DNA of 13,345 nt from RGIG3009 sp045578625 (GCA_045578625.1 JAZNKN010000021.1:1-13345), one strand, 5' to 3'. Counted from the first letter of the stretch, positions 1-7,866 are shown. Notes: generated from the letters alone by a model not told the origin. A program made the numbers and translations.

Positions 1-251
1 GGCGGCCGTGGGTGGAATAGCCGATGCGCTTGGCATCGGAACGCAGGAATGGTTGTAGACCTCCACGCCCCACAGCCCCTCGTAGCTGCCGTAATCGCCG
101 TAGTTCTCCGGCGACCAGCGGGGGCGGTTGTACGCGACAAAGAATCGGGGGTCATCTTGCCGTCGGACAGCGTGCTGTGGCAGTGCATGTTGCCCTTGTA
201 ATAGGGGAGATCCTTGTTCAGTAATGCGTACATTTTCTTGCCCACCATCAT
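1..251 (-). pseudogene. PHP-domain phosphoesterase-like gene, 5' part, frame-disrupted and cut by the window edge
   Basis: The reading frame from 251 begins MMVGKKMYALLNKDLPYYKG and then shows HCHSTLSDG, the first metal-binding motif of PHP-domain metal-dependent phosphoesterases. The protein-like sequence then changes frame twice. From about 153 to 44 another frame reads DPRFFVAYNRPRWSPENY and on through WGVEVYNHSC, which resembles the later part of such proteins. From about 43 to 1 the third frame reads RSDAKRIGYSTHGR. Roughly 100 residues normally expected between the first motif and the FVAYN segment are absent. The first ATG (251-249) overlaps the cysK stop as ATGA, so the gene was probably the second cistron of a cysK operon. 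Either it is a decayed pseudogene or the contig end is misassembled. The PHP assignment is fairly firm; the substrate is unknown. Confidence 0.6.
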
Positions 252-1180
252 TCGGTAAAAAGCGGCGTAGACAGGTACCGATCGCCGGTGTCCGGCAACA
301 GCACTACCACGGTTTTTCCGTGGTTTTCCGTTCGCTTGGCCAGCTCGATCGCCGCGTGCAGTGCCGCGCCCGACGAAATGCCGACCAATACGCCCTCGCG
401 GCGGCCGATGAGCCGCGCCGCAGCATAGGCCTCCTCGTTAGATACCGTCACCACCTCGTCGTACACCGCGGTGTTCAGCACCTCCGGTACAAAGCCCGCA
501 CCGATGCCCTGCAGTCCGTGCGGACCGGCGTCCCCGCCGGACAGCACGGGTGAGCCGGTCGGCTCTACCGCGACGATGCGGATGGCGGGATCTTGCGATT
601 TGAGATACTCGCCGGTGCCGGTGATAGTGCCGCCGGTGCCCACGCCGGCCACAAAGATATCCACTGCGCCGTCGGTATCCTGCCAGATCTCCGGTCCGGT
701 GGTGGCGCGGTGCGCCGACGGATTGGAGGGGTTGGTAAACTGCCCTGCCACAAAGCTGTGCGGCAATGTGGCCGCCAGCTCCTCGGCCTTGGCAATGGCA
801 CCGGCCATCCCTTTGGTACCCTCGGTCAGCACGACCTCTGCCCCATAGGCGGCGGCGAGCTGACGCCGTTCCACCGACATGGTGTCCGGCATGACCAAAA
901 TGACCCGATAGCCGCGCGCAGCGGCCACGGCGGCCAGACCGATGCCGGTATTGCCGCTGGTGGGCTCAATGATGACCGAGTCGGGCTGTAGCTTGCCGGC
1001 TGCCTCGGCATCGTCGATCATGGCGCGCGCCACGCGATCTTTCACCGAGCCGGCGGGGTTGAGATATTCCAGCTTTGCCAACAGACGGGCGTGCAAGCCC
1101 TGGGATTGCTCGATATGCGTCAGCTCCAGCAGCGGCGTGTTGCCGATCAGCTGTTCGACAGAGGTATAAACAGAAGCCAT
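248..1180 (-). CDS. cysK: Cysteine synthase A (O-acetylserine sulfhydrylase)
   Basis: This cytoplasmic PLP enzyme makes L-cysteine from O-acetylserine and sulfide. The 310-residue length is normal for CysK. Visible motifs, in order, are the PLP-lysine site NPAGSVKDR (K47), the substrate-binding loop PTSGNTGIG (73-81), the phosphate-binding glycine loop GTGGTITG (181-188), SSGA (269-272) next to the cofactor pyridine nitrogen, and PDTGDRYLST near the C terminus. The start is supported by AGGAGGG at 1193-1187, six bases upstream of ATG. The short form without a CBS domain, and the intact PTSGNTG loop, favour CysK over cystathionine beta-synthase. CysM or another OASS isoform is the main alternative. 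The stop overlaps the start of the disrupted PHP gene by four bases. Confidence 0.95.
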   Translation of the reverse strand: MASVYTSVEQLIGNTPLLELTHIEQSQGLHARLLAKLEYLNPAGSVKDRVARAMIDDAEAAGKLQPDSVIIEPTSGNTGIGLAAVAAARGYRVILVMPDTMSVERRQLAAAYGAEVVLTEGTKGMAGAIAKAEELAATLPHSFVAGQFTNPSNPSAHRATTGPEIWQDTDGAVDIFVAGVGTGGTITGTGEYLKSQDPAIRIVAVEPTGSPVLSGGDAGPHGLQGIGAGFVPEVLNTAVYDEVVTVSNEEAYAAARLIGRREGVLVGISSGAALHAAIELAKRTENHGKTVVVLLPDTGDRYLSTPLFTE

Positions 1181-1228
1181 ACGCTGCCCTCCTATATAAG
1201 CCGCTCATCGCGGCCATTTCCACCGAAA

Positions 1229-1257
1229 ATCGTACCACGATTGCGGGCGGGTGTCAA
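1229..1257 (-). promoter_or_regulatory. Sigma-A-type promoter of cysK
   Basis: On the minus strand TTGACA (1257-1252), a 17-base spacer and TACGAT (1234-1229) form a near-consensus promoter. It would start transcription near 1222 and leave a leader of about 40 bases before cysK. No T-box or other riboswitch fits in so short a leader. Confidence 0.75.
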
Positions 1258-1318
1258 TGATAACGCCGCGCAAAATTTTTCCTTTTATGAATTTTTCTTA
1301 AAGATTATCGGCAAGCTA

Positions 1319-1347
1319 TTGCTTTTTTTTGCAAACGCTTTCATAAT
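1319..1347 (+). promoter_or_regulatory. Candidate promoter of the ABC transporter gene
   Basis: TTGCTT (1319-1324), a 17-base spacer and CATAAT (1342-1347) make a plausible sigma-A promoter in the AT-rich stretch upstream of the ABC gene. The spacer contains a run of eight T. A cre-like 14-mer overlaps its 3' half. Confidence 0.5.
1330..1343 (+). promoter_or_regulatory. Catabolite-responsive-element-like (cre) operator
   Basis: TGCAAACGCTTTCA fits the degenerate Gram-positive cre pattern TGNAANCGNTNNCA, recognised by CcpA or other LacI-family regulators. It lies between and over the -35/-10 elements of the ABC gene promoter, which is a repressing position. No LacI-family gene is in the window, so the assignment rests on the pattern alone. 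Confidence 0.35.
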
Positions 1348-1379
1348 AGGGAGTAGCCACAAGGAAAGGATCGACCTGT

Positions 1380-4300
1380 ATGTTGGAACTCAAACAGATC
1401 AAAAAGGATTACCCTGCCGGCGGTGAGACTGTTCACGCGCTGAAGGGTGTGTCGCTGCGCTTCCGCGACAGCGAATTTGTGTCTATCCTCGGCCCCTCCG
1501 GCTGCGGTAAGACCACGATGCTCAACCTCATCGGCGGTCTGGATCAGTACACCGACGGTGACCTGATCATCAACGGTGTGTCCACCAAGAATTACCGCGA
1601 CCGTGATTGGGACACCTACCGTAACCACTCCATTGGCTTTGTTTTCCAAAGCTATAACCTCATCCCGCACCAGACGGTGTTGCAGAACGTGGAGCTGGCG
1701 CTGACATTGTCCGGCGTTTCCAAGGCGGAGCGCCGTCGCCGTGCCAAGGAGGCGTTGGAGGCCGTTGGCCTGAGCGATCAGCTCGGGAAGCGCCCCAGTG
1801 AAATGTCGGGCGGCCAGATGCAGCGTGTGGCGATCGCCCGCGCCATCGTCAACGATCCGGACATCATTCTGGCGGATGAGCCGACCGGCGCGTTGGACAG
1901 TGAGACCAGCGTGCAGGTCATGGAGATCCTTAAGGAGATCTCTAAAAACCGTCTCGTTATTATGGTCACCCACAACCCCGATCTGGCGGAGAAATACTCC
2001 ACCCGTATCGTGCGGATGCTGGACGGTGAGATCACGGATGACTCCGCTCCTCCGACGGATGAGGAAATGACGCTGCCCGAACCGGAGGCTTCCGCCGAAA
2101 AGCCGAAAAAAGCCAAGCGCGAGAAAAAGCCGTCGATGTCGCTTCTGACGGCATTCGGTCTGTCACTGAAAAATCTGTTTACCAAAAAGGGCCGTACCAT
2201 TCTGACGGCGTTCGCCGGCAGCATCGGTATCATCGGCATCGCCCTGATCTACGCCGTTTCCAACGGTATGACGGCGTACATCGATTACGTACAGGAAGAA
2301 ACACTGACCTCCTATCCGCTGACGCTGGAGGCACAGCACATGGATATCGGCGCGCTGATGGGTGCTTTTCTGGAGTCTGCGGAGTCCGAGGGTGATCACG
2401 GCAAGGATGCCGTGTATGAGCGACCGGTGCTGCAGGATCTGGTCAACGCACTGAACGAGGTCGGCGAGCATCAGAACGACCTCAAGGCGTTCAAGGACTA
2501 TCTGGAAGCCGAGCTGGCCGATACGAACAGCACCTCCGGCCTGCGCGATGCTGTCTCCGGTGTGCAATATACTTACAATATGGATATCCTCGTCTACACC
2601 AAGACTGAGGACGGCGTCATCCGCGAATCCAATGCACAGAAGCTTATCACGGATATGCTGACGCAGTATCCGGAGCTGATCCCCGAAAGCATGCTGCAGG
2701 GTGGGGACTCCTCCGGTATGGTGTCGATGATGTCCAACGGCAACATGATGCCGGCGACGTGGCAGGAGATGCTGGCGGGCAACAACGGCGAGATCATCAA
2801 CCCCGTGGTGACCAAGCAGTATGAACTCGTCGAGGGCGGCCGTTGGCCGACGGCGTACAACGAGATCGTGCTGGTCATGGACGAGAACAACGAGATCGAC
2901 GATATGACGCTGTATGCGCTCGGCCTGATCCCCGAGGAGGAGATCCAGTCGCTGATCCAGAAGGTCCTGAAAAAGGAGCCCCTGCTGGATTCCGACCGTC
3001 GCTGGACGTATGAAGAGATCTACGATATGGAATTCCGCACCATTCTGACCGCGGATTGCTATCAGTGGAACGAAGCGACCGGCACGTATGTGGATATTCG
3101 TCAAACCGAAAGCGACAGCGGGATCAACCAGATCGAACTGGAGAAGCTGTATCAGAACGGCATCAAACTCAAGGTCACCGGTATCGTGTATCCCAAGGAG
3201 GAGACGATGTCCGGTATCCTGACCGGTTCCATTGCGTATACCAGTAAGCTGACGGAATACGTGGTCGAGGAGTCCAAAGACTCGCCGGCGCTGCAGGCGC
3301 AGCTTGCCGATCCCGATGAGGACGTCTTTACCGGTCTCCCGTTCGCCAAGGATGGGCTGACCGAGGAAGAGATCACAGCGCGTTCCGAAAAGTTTAAGGA
3401 ATATATCGGCTCGCTGGACGACGCCGGCAAAGCGGCGGCGTATATGAGCATTCTGAACATCGTTTCGGAGGAAGAGATCGAGCAGGTCAAGGCGGGTTTG
3501 AAGGAAAGGACCCGCGAGGAGCAGGTCGCGCTGATCGCGCAGGCAATGGTGGCCATGCCGCAGTACAGTCAGTACAGCGTCGAGATGATATCGGGCTTTA
3601 TTGCGGAGATGACCGGTGACGCCTTTGAAGATCTGCTTTCGGAGGCTGCCGCCGGTATGGCACAGGTGCAGCACACGGCCGCGATCCAGATGGCCTACGG
3701 TGCTAAAACGCCGCAGGAGCTCGTGCAGGAGTTCGAGGCGGTATCCGCGCAGTACGACGATACGCAGCGTGCCACGCTGTATGCGGCCGTCCGCGGCACG
3801 TCGTCGTCCACGTTAGAGGACAACCTCGCACTGCTCGGTCACGTCGATCTGGATAGCCCGTCCACCATCAATCTGTACGCGGCTTCCTTTGAGGAGAAGG
3901 ACGTGATCGAGGCCGCTATCGAGCAGTACAACGACAAGTCGGATGAAATGTCGCAGATCGCCTATACCGACTACGTCGGTCTGATGATGTCGTCGGTCAC
4001 GACCATCATCAACGCGATCACGTACGTGCTGATCGCCTTCGTGTCGGTATCGCTTATCGTGTCCTCCATTATGATCGGTGTTATCACCCTGATCTCGGTG
4101 CAGGAGCGTACCAAGGAGATCGGTATCCTGCGTGCCATCGGTGCGTCCAAGCGTAACGTCTCCAGTATGTTCAACGCCGAAACGATGATCATCGGCTTCG
4201 CCTCGGGTGCGTTGGGTGTCATCGTGACGTGGTTGCTGTGCATTCCGATCAACTACATTCTGAACACGCTCACCGGTATTCCCAATCTGGATGCCACGCT

Positions 4301-4421
4301 GCCGTGGCAGGTGGCGCTCATTCTGGTGGGCATCAGTATGCTGCTGACGTTGATCGCCGGCATCATCCCCTCGCGCAGTGCCGCTCGCAAGGATCCGGTC
4401 GTGGCTCTGCGAACCGAATAA
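1380..4421 (+). CDS. MacB/FtsX-type ABC transporter, fused ATPase and permease with a very large extracellular domain
   Basis: The N-terminal ATPase (about 1-225) has Walker A GPSGCGKTT (38-46), signature MSGGQMQR (142-149), Walker B ending D166-E167 and switch H198. These make it complete and LolD/MacB-like. A charged linker rich in lysine and glutamate (about 235-260) leads to TM1 (about 274-294), a predicted extracytoplasmic region of nearly 580 residues, and three C-terminal TM segments (about 880-906, 935-958, 974-996). The post-TM2 motif ERTKEIGILRAIGAS is typical of FtsX permeases. Four TM segments plus a big ectodomain indicate a type VII mechanotransmission ABC protein rather than a classical importer. 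The substrate is unknown; export of peptides, lipids or antimicrobials, or cell-wall signalling, are possible. AAAGGA (1365-1370) supports the start. The gene stands alone between its own promoter and a terminator. Confidence 0.88.
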   Translation: MLELKQIKKDYPAGGETVHALKGVSLRFRDSEFVSILGPSGCGKTTMLNLIGGLDQYTDGDLIINGVSTKNYRDRDWDTYRNHSIGFVFQSYNLIPHQTVLQNVELALTLSGVSKAERRRRAKEALEAVGLSDQLGKRPSEMSGGQMQRVAIARAIVNDPDIILADEPTGALDSETSVQVMEILKEISKNRLVIMVTHNPDLAEKYSTRIVRMLDGEITDDSAPPTDEEMTLPEPEASAEKPKKAKREKKPSMSLLTAFGLSLKNLFTKKGRTILTAFAGSIGIIGIALIYAVSNGMTAYIDYVQEETLTSYPLTLEAQHMDIGALMGAFLESAESEGDHGKDAVYERPVLQDLVNALNEVGEHQNDLKAFKDYLEAELADTNSTSGLRDAVSGVQYTYNMDILVYTKTEDGVIRESNAQKLITDMLTQYPELIPESMLQGGDSSGMVSMMSNGNMMPATWQEMLAGNNGEIINPVVTKQYELVEGGRWPTAYNEIVLVMDENNEIDDMTLYALGLIPEEEIQSLIQKVLKKEPLLDSDRRWTYEEIYDMEFRTILTADCYQWNEATGTYVDIRQTESDSGINQIELEKLYQNGIKLKVTGIVYPKEETMSGILTGSIAYTSKLTEYVVEESKDSPALQAQLADPDEDVFTGLPFAKDGLTEEEITARSEKFKEYIGSLDDAGKAAAYMSILNIVSEEEIEQVKAGLKERTREEQVALIAQAMVAMPQYSQYSVEMISGFIAEMTGDAFEDLLSEAAAGMAQVQHTAAIQMAYGAKTPQELVQEFEAVSAQYDDTQRATLYAAVRGTSSSTLEDNLALLGHVDLDSPSTINLYAASFEEKDVIEAAIEQYNDKSDEMSQIAYTDYVGLMMSSVTTIINAITYVLIAFVSVSLIVSSIMIGVITLISVQERTKEIGILRAIGASKRNVSSMFNAETMIIGFASGALGVIVTWLLCIPINYILNTLTGIPNLDATLPWQVALILVGISMLLTLIAGIIPSRSAARKDPVVALRTE

Positions 4422-4430
4422 GCAGTTCTG

Positions 4431-4461
4431 AACGGCGCTTCTGCGGAAGCGCCGTTTCTTG
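4431..4461 (+). terminator. Intrinsic terminator of the ABC transporter gene
   Basis: An 11-bp perfect stem, AACGGCGCTTC (4431-4441) with GAAGCGCCGTT (4446-4456), has a four-base loop and is followed by TCTTG. It begins ten bases after the ABC stop codon. The tail abuts the -35 box of the next promoter. Confidence 0.8.
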
Positions 4462-4490
4462 TTGCACCGCGCGGTGTTCCGTGGTATACT
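4462..4490 (+). promoter_or_regulatory. Sigma-A-type promoter of the MFS-GH2 operon with extended -10
   Basis: TTGCAC (4462-4467), a 17-base spacer and TATACT (4485-4490) preceded by TGG (4482-4484) form a strong extended -10 promoter. Transcription should begin near 4497, inside the inverted repeat that covers the -10. Confidence 0.75.
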
Positions 4491-4503
4491 GGTAGCAGTA
4501 TAC
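4484..4503 (+). promoter_or_regulatory. Operator-like inverted repeat over the MFS-GH2 promoter
   Basis: GTATACTG (4484-4491), four bases, then CAGTATAC (4496-4503) are perfect inverted arms. The repeat covers the -10 box and the predicted start site, as expected for a repressor operator. Its core, GTATAC-N8-GTATAC, matches in sequence and spacing the core of the inverted repeat upstream of the XRE regulator gene at 7562-7581. Confidence 0.6.
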
Positions 4504-4520
4504 AGAAAGATGGTGATCGC

Positions 4521-5831
4521 ATGAAAACCTTCGCCTATCCGAAACGCTTTTGGCCGGCTCTGGTGATCTTCAGCTTGGTCGGTCAGATCGCGTGGGTCAT
4601 TGAAAATATGTATCTCAATGTGTTTATCTATAAAATGTTTCAAGCAAGCCCCTCGGCGATCTCCGCGATGGTGGCGGCCTCGGCGGTCTCTGCCGCGCTG
4701 ACCACGATCCTGATCGGCGCGCTGTCGGACAAGCTTGGCCGTCGGCGGGTGTTCATCTGCGGCGGTTACATTTTGTGGGGCATCACCATTGCCGCGTTCG
4801 CCTTGGTGCGCGCCGACGTCATTGGCGCGGTATTCCCGGCAGCGGTGTCGGTGTCCGCTATCGGCGTGACGTTGGTCATCGTTTTGGATTGCCTGATGAC
4901 CTTTTTCGGCTCGTCCGCCAACGACGCCGCCTTTAACGCGTGGCTGACCGATGCCACGGAAGGAAACGGCCGCGGCGCGGCGGAGGGTGTCAACGCGATG
5001 ATGCCGCTGCTTGCGATCCTGGTGGTGTTCGGCGGCTTTATGGCGTTCGATCTGAACCGTGCCGAAAGCTGGACAACGATCTTCCTGCTCATCGGTGCGG
5101 CGGTGCTGATCATCGGCGTACTGGGCTTTTTCCTCGTCCGCGAGACCGCGAAAAAGCAGGAGGAAAACAGCCGGTATTTCCACAACATTCTGTACGGCTT
5201 CCGCCCCGCGGTGGTGCGTGCCAATCCGGTGCTGTACCTCACGCTGGCGGCGTTTGCGGTGTTCGGCATCTCGATCCAGATCTTTATGCCGTACCTCATT
5301 TTGTATTACAACGTATCGCTCGGTATGGACGATTACGTGCTGATCATGGCTCCCGCCATCGTGCTCGCGGCGATCGTTACCGCGGTGTACGGTCGGCTGT
5401 ATGACAAGATCGGCTTTAAGGGTTCGGTGTTGCCGTCGCTCGCGATGCTGTGCGCCGGCTATGTGGTGCTGTTTTTCTTCCGCAGCACGGCCCTCGTGTT
5501 TGTTGGCTCGCTGCTGATGATGTGCGGCTACCTCACCGGTATGGCGGTGTTTGGCGCGATGATCCGTGACTATACCCCGGTCGGCAAAGCGGGGATGTTC
5601 CAAGGGCTGCGCATCGTGGGTCAGGTGCTGATTCCCGGCGTTATCGGTCCGGCGATCGGCGCCGCGGTGCTGCGTAACGCCGAAATGATCGTGAACGACG
5701 ACGGCACACAATCGTTTATTCCCAATGCCACTATCTTTTTGGCGGCGCTGGTTGCGGCGGTGTGTCTGCTGCCGGTGCTGGCGGTCGTATGTAAGCTGCT
5801 TCGGCAGCCCCGAAGTGAGGAAACGGTATGA
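4521..5831 (+). CDS. MFS transporter, probably for a sugar or glycoside
   Basis: This 436-residue, very hydrophobic protein has about 12 predicted membrane segments, the usual MFS architecture. MFS motif A appears as GALSDKLGRRR (66-76) between TM2 and TM3, and a related YGRLYDKIGFKG lies in the second half. The central cytoplasmic loop is charged (RETAKKQEENSRY). Its stop overlaps the start of the GH2 gene as ATGA, so the two are translationally coupled. The likely job is import of the glycoside that the hydrolase cleaves, or export of a product. GGTGAT (4512-4517) is a modest ribosome site just upstream. The family assignment is firm; the substrate is inferred from context only. Confidence 0.85.
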   Translation: MKTFAYPKRFWPALVIFSLVGQIAWVIENMYLNVFIYKMFQASPSAISAMVAASAVSAALTTILIGALSDKLGRRRVFICGGYILWGITIAAFALVRADVIGAVFPAAVSVSAIGVTLVIVLDCLMTFFGSSANDAAFNAWLTDATEGNGRGAAEGVNAMMPLLAILVVFGGFMAFDLNRAESWTTIFLLIGAAVLIIGVLGFFLVRETAKKQEENSRYFHNILYGFRPAVVRANPVLYLTLAAFAVFGISIQIFMPYLILYYNVSLGMDDYVLIMAPAIVLAAIVTAVYGRLYDKIGFKGSVLPSLAMLCAGYVVLFFFRSTALVFVGSLLMMCGYLTGMAVFGAMIRDYTPVGKAGMFQGLRIVGQVLIPGVIGPAIGAAVLRNAEMIVNDDGTQSFIPNATIFLAALVAAVCLLPVLAVVCKLLRQPRSEETV

Positions 5832-7531
5832 GTGATCTGCAACAGTTATATACGGCAGCAGGAGAATCCCTTTCGGGAACGCCATGGACGGTTTATCCGC
5901 GCCCGCAGCTGCGTCGCGATTCCTTTTTGTGCCTCAACGGTGACTGGGAGTTTGCCGTGAGTGAAGCAGGGGAGCCGACCGCCTACGATCGTACCATCCG
6001 TGTGCCGTTCGCACCGGAATCGCTGCTTTCAGGCATCGCCGAATGCTTTCCGGAATCCGCGACACGGTGGTATCGCCGCCGCTTTACGCTGCCGGAGGGT
6101 TTTTGTAAGGCGCGGGTGCTGCTGCACGTCGGTGCGGCGGATCAGTGCGCCGAGGTGTTCGTCAACGGCACGTCGGTCGGTGAGCATATCGGCGGCTACG
6201 AGGCGTTTTGTTTCGATATTACCGAGGTCTTGCAAGACGAGAATACCGTTACCGTGCGTGTGACCGACACGCTGAGTGAGCAGGTGTTGCCGTACGGCAA
6301 GCAATGCCATAAGCGCGGCGGTATGTGGTATACGCCGGTCTCCGGCATCTGGCAGACAGTGTGGCTGGAAAGCGTACCGGAGGACTACGTTCGCCGCCTG
6401 CGCATCGACACCGGTGCGGATCACGCTGTTATTACGGCGGAGGGGATCACCGACGGCACTCTTACGGTGCAGACCCCACAGGGTGAGATCACCGTATTGC
6501 TGACCGACGGCACCGCACGGGTCGCGCTGTCCGAGCCGCGGCTGTGGTCGCCGGAGGATCCCTATCTGTACTATTTTACGCTGACGACCTCGACCGACGA
6601 GGTGTCGTCGTATTTTGCGCTGCGCACACTGGACGTTCGCACGGTGGACGGCCTGCCGCGTCTGTGTCTCAATGGAAAGCCCTACTTTTTCCACGGCCTG
6701 TTGGATCAGGGGTATTGGAGTGACGGCCTGTTTACACCGGCTGCTCCCGAATGCTATGAACAGGATATTCTTGCAATGAAGGCGTTGGGCTTTAATACAC
6801 TGCGTAAGCATATCAAGGTCGAGCCGGAGCAGTTTTATTACGATTGCGACCGCTTGGGAATGGTCGTGTTTCAGGATATGGTCAACAACAGCGACTACAA
6901 TTTTCTCCGTGACACCGCCCTGCCCACGGTGGGTCTCATTCGCCGCGGGGACACCCGCCTGCACCGCGATCCCGCGTCGCGCCGCGCGTTCGTGCGCGGT
7001 ATGGAGCAGACGGTGCGTCAGCTGTACAATCATCCCTGTATTTGCTATTGGACGATCTTCAACGAGGGGTGGGGTCAGTTCTGCGGCACCGAGCAGTATC
7101 GCCGCCTGCGTGAGTTGGACCGTAGCCGCTTTATTGATACCACCTCGGGATGGTTCCTCGGCAGCGAAAGCGACGTGGACAGCCGTCACATTTATTTCCG
7201 CAAGGTCAAGCTGAAAGCCTCGGACAAGCCACTGGTGCTGTCGGAATTCGGCGGCTATTCGTGGAAGCCGGAGGGTCACGTGTTCAACACCGAGCATAGC
7301 TACGGCTATGGCAGCTGCAAAACGCGGACGGAGTTGGTGCAGAAGATCCGTTCGCTGTATACCGAGCAGGTCCTGCCGCTCATCCCCAAGGGGCTTTGCG
7401 CCGCAGTGTACACGCAGGTGTCGGATATTGAGGACGAGATCAACGGTCTGATCAGCTACGACCGCCGTGTGGCAAAGCTGCTGCCGGAGGAATTTGTCGA
7501 CGTGTCCAAGGCATTGTGTGACAGCCTCTAA
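5828..7531 (+). CDS. Glycoside hydrolase family 2 (beta-galactosidase/beta-glucuronidase clan), intracellular
   Basis: The 567-residue protein shows the GH2 domain order: an N-terminal sugar-binding jelly roll (about 20-185, with WYRRRF and VFVNGTSVGEHIGGY), an immunoglobulin-like sandwich (about 190-275) and a TIM barrel (about 280-567). The general acid/base is E413 in FNEGWG and the nucleophile is E473 in LSEFGG. No signal peptide is seen, so the substrate must enter the cell, consistent with coupling to the MFS gene. I do not see the NxK carboxylate-binding motif of true beta-glucuronidases, and the protein is much shorter than LacZ. Substrate is therefore open: a beta-galactoside, beta-mannoside or plant glycoside are possible. 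AGTGAGG (5814-5820), seven bases upstream, supports the start. Confidence 0.88.
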   Translation: MSDLQQLYTAAGESLSGTPWTVYPRPQLRRDSFLCLNGDWEFAVSEAGEPTAYDRTIRVPFAPESLLSGIAECFPESATRWYRRRFTLPEGFCKARVLLHVGAADQCAEVFVNGTSVGEHIGGYEAFCFDITEVLQDENTVTVRVTDTLSEQVLPYGKQCHKRGGMWYTPVSGIWQTVWLESVPEDYVRRLRIDTGADHAVITAEGITDGTLTVQTPQGEITVLLTDGTARVALSEPRLWSPEDPYLYYFTLTTSTDEVSSYFALRTLDVRTVDGLPRLCLNGKPYFFHGLLDQGYWSDGLFTPAAPECYEQDILAMKALGFNTLRKHIKVEPEQFYYDCDRLGMVVFQDMVNNSDYNFLRDTALPTVGLIRRGDTRLHRDPASRRAFVRGMEQTVRQLYNHPCICYWTIFNEGWGQFCGTEQYRRLRELDRSRFIDTTSGWFLGSESDVDSRHIYFRKVKLKASDKPLVLSEFGGYSWKPEGHVFNTEHSYGYGSCKTRTELVQKIRSLYTEQVLPLIPKGLCAAVYTQVSDIEDEINGLISYDRRVAKLLPEEFVDVSKALCDSL

Positions 7532-7555
7532 CCTTGGAGACAAACCGTGTTTGAA

Positions 7556-7587
7556 AAGCGCGTATACGCAAATGCGTATACGCGCTT
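7556..7587 (+). promoter_or_regulatory. 32-bp perfect inverted repeat, probable operator of the XRE regulator gene
   Basis: AAGCGCGTATACGC (7556-7569), AAAT, then GCGTATACGCGCTT (7574-7587) form 14-bp perfect arms. Each arm contains the self-palindrome GCGTATACGC. It lies 37 bases before the XRE start codon and overlaps where a -35 would fall for the -10-like TACAAT at 7601-7606. No T run follows on the plus strand, so it is a poor terminator for the GH2 gene. It shares GTATAC-N8-GTATAC with the MFS-GH2 promoter site. Confidence 0.6.
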
Positions 7588-7623
7588 GCAGATATTTGCC
7601 TACAATATACTTGAGGTGATCGT

Positions 7624-7866
7624 ATGAATGTCAAGGATATTGTAGCAAAACGCTTTGCGGAGATCTGTCGGGAGCGGGGAATCGCGATCAATGAATTGGC
7701 AACGCTTTCCGGTGTGACACCGTCCACGGCATACAGCATGATGGACGAGCATCGGCGCGACGTGTCCATCGTCACCATTAAGAAATTCTGTGACGGTCTG
7801 GAGATCACGCTTGGGGAGTTCTTTTCCACTCCGGAATTTGATGCGCTTGAGCAGGAGATCCGCTAA
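7624..7866 (+). CDS. Small XRE/Cro-CI-type helix-turn-helix regulator
   Basis: This 80-residue protein is essentially a single HTH domain. The helix-turn-helix is around residues 22-40 (INELATLSGVTPSTAYSMM), followed by the VSIVTIKKFCDGLEITLGEFF segment typical of the last helices of XRE proteins. There is no effector domain, so any signal must act through dimerisation, a partner or protein level. AGGTGAT (7614-7620) supports the ATG. The comF-like gene follows after 12 bases, suggesting one operon. The upstream double palindrome suggests autoregulation, and its core recurs at the MFS-GH2 promoter, so that operon is the likely second target. The fold is fairly firm; the targets are inference. 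Confidence 0.85.
   Translation: MNVKDIVAKRFAEICRERGIAINELATLSGVTPSTAYSMMDEHRRDVSIVTIKKFCDGLEITLGEFFSTPEFDALEQEIR

Noticed and set aside
2163..3674. Open frame of about 500 codons antisense to the ABC gene
   Set aside because: It lies wholly inside the ABC coding region, shows no recognisable domain or start signals, and mirrors the codon pattern of the true gene.
3813..5885. Long open frame of about 690 codons on the minus strand opposite the ABC and MFS genes
   Set aside because: Its translation is His/Arg/Gln-rich and low in hydrophobic residues, as expected of an antisense shadow in GC-rich coding DNA. The plus-strand genes have clear domains and ribosome sites.
7556..7587. Reading the 32-bp inverted repeat as the GH2 terminator
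   Set aside because: No T run follows on the plus strand, each arm is itself palindromic, and the core recurs at another promoter, so an operator is the better reading. A weak terminator role is still possible.
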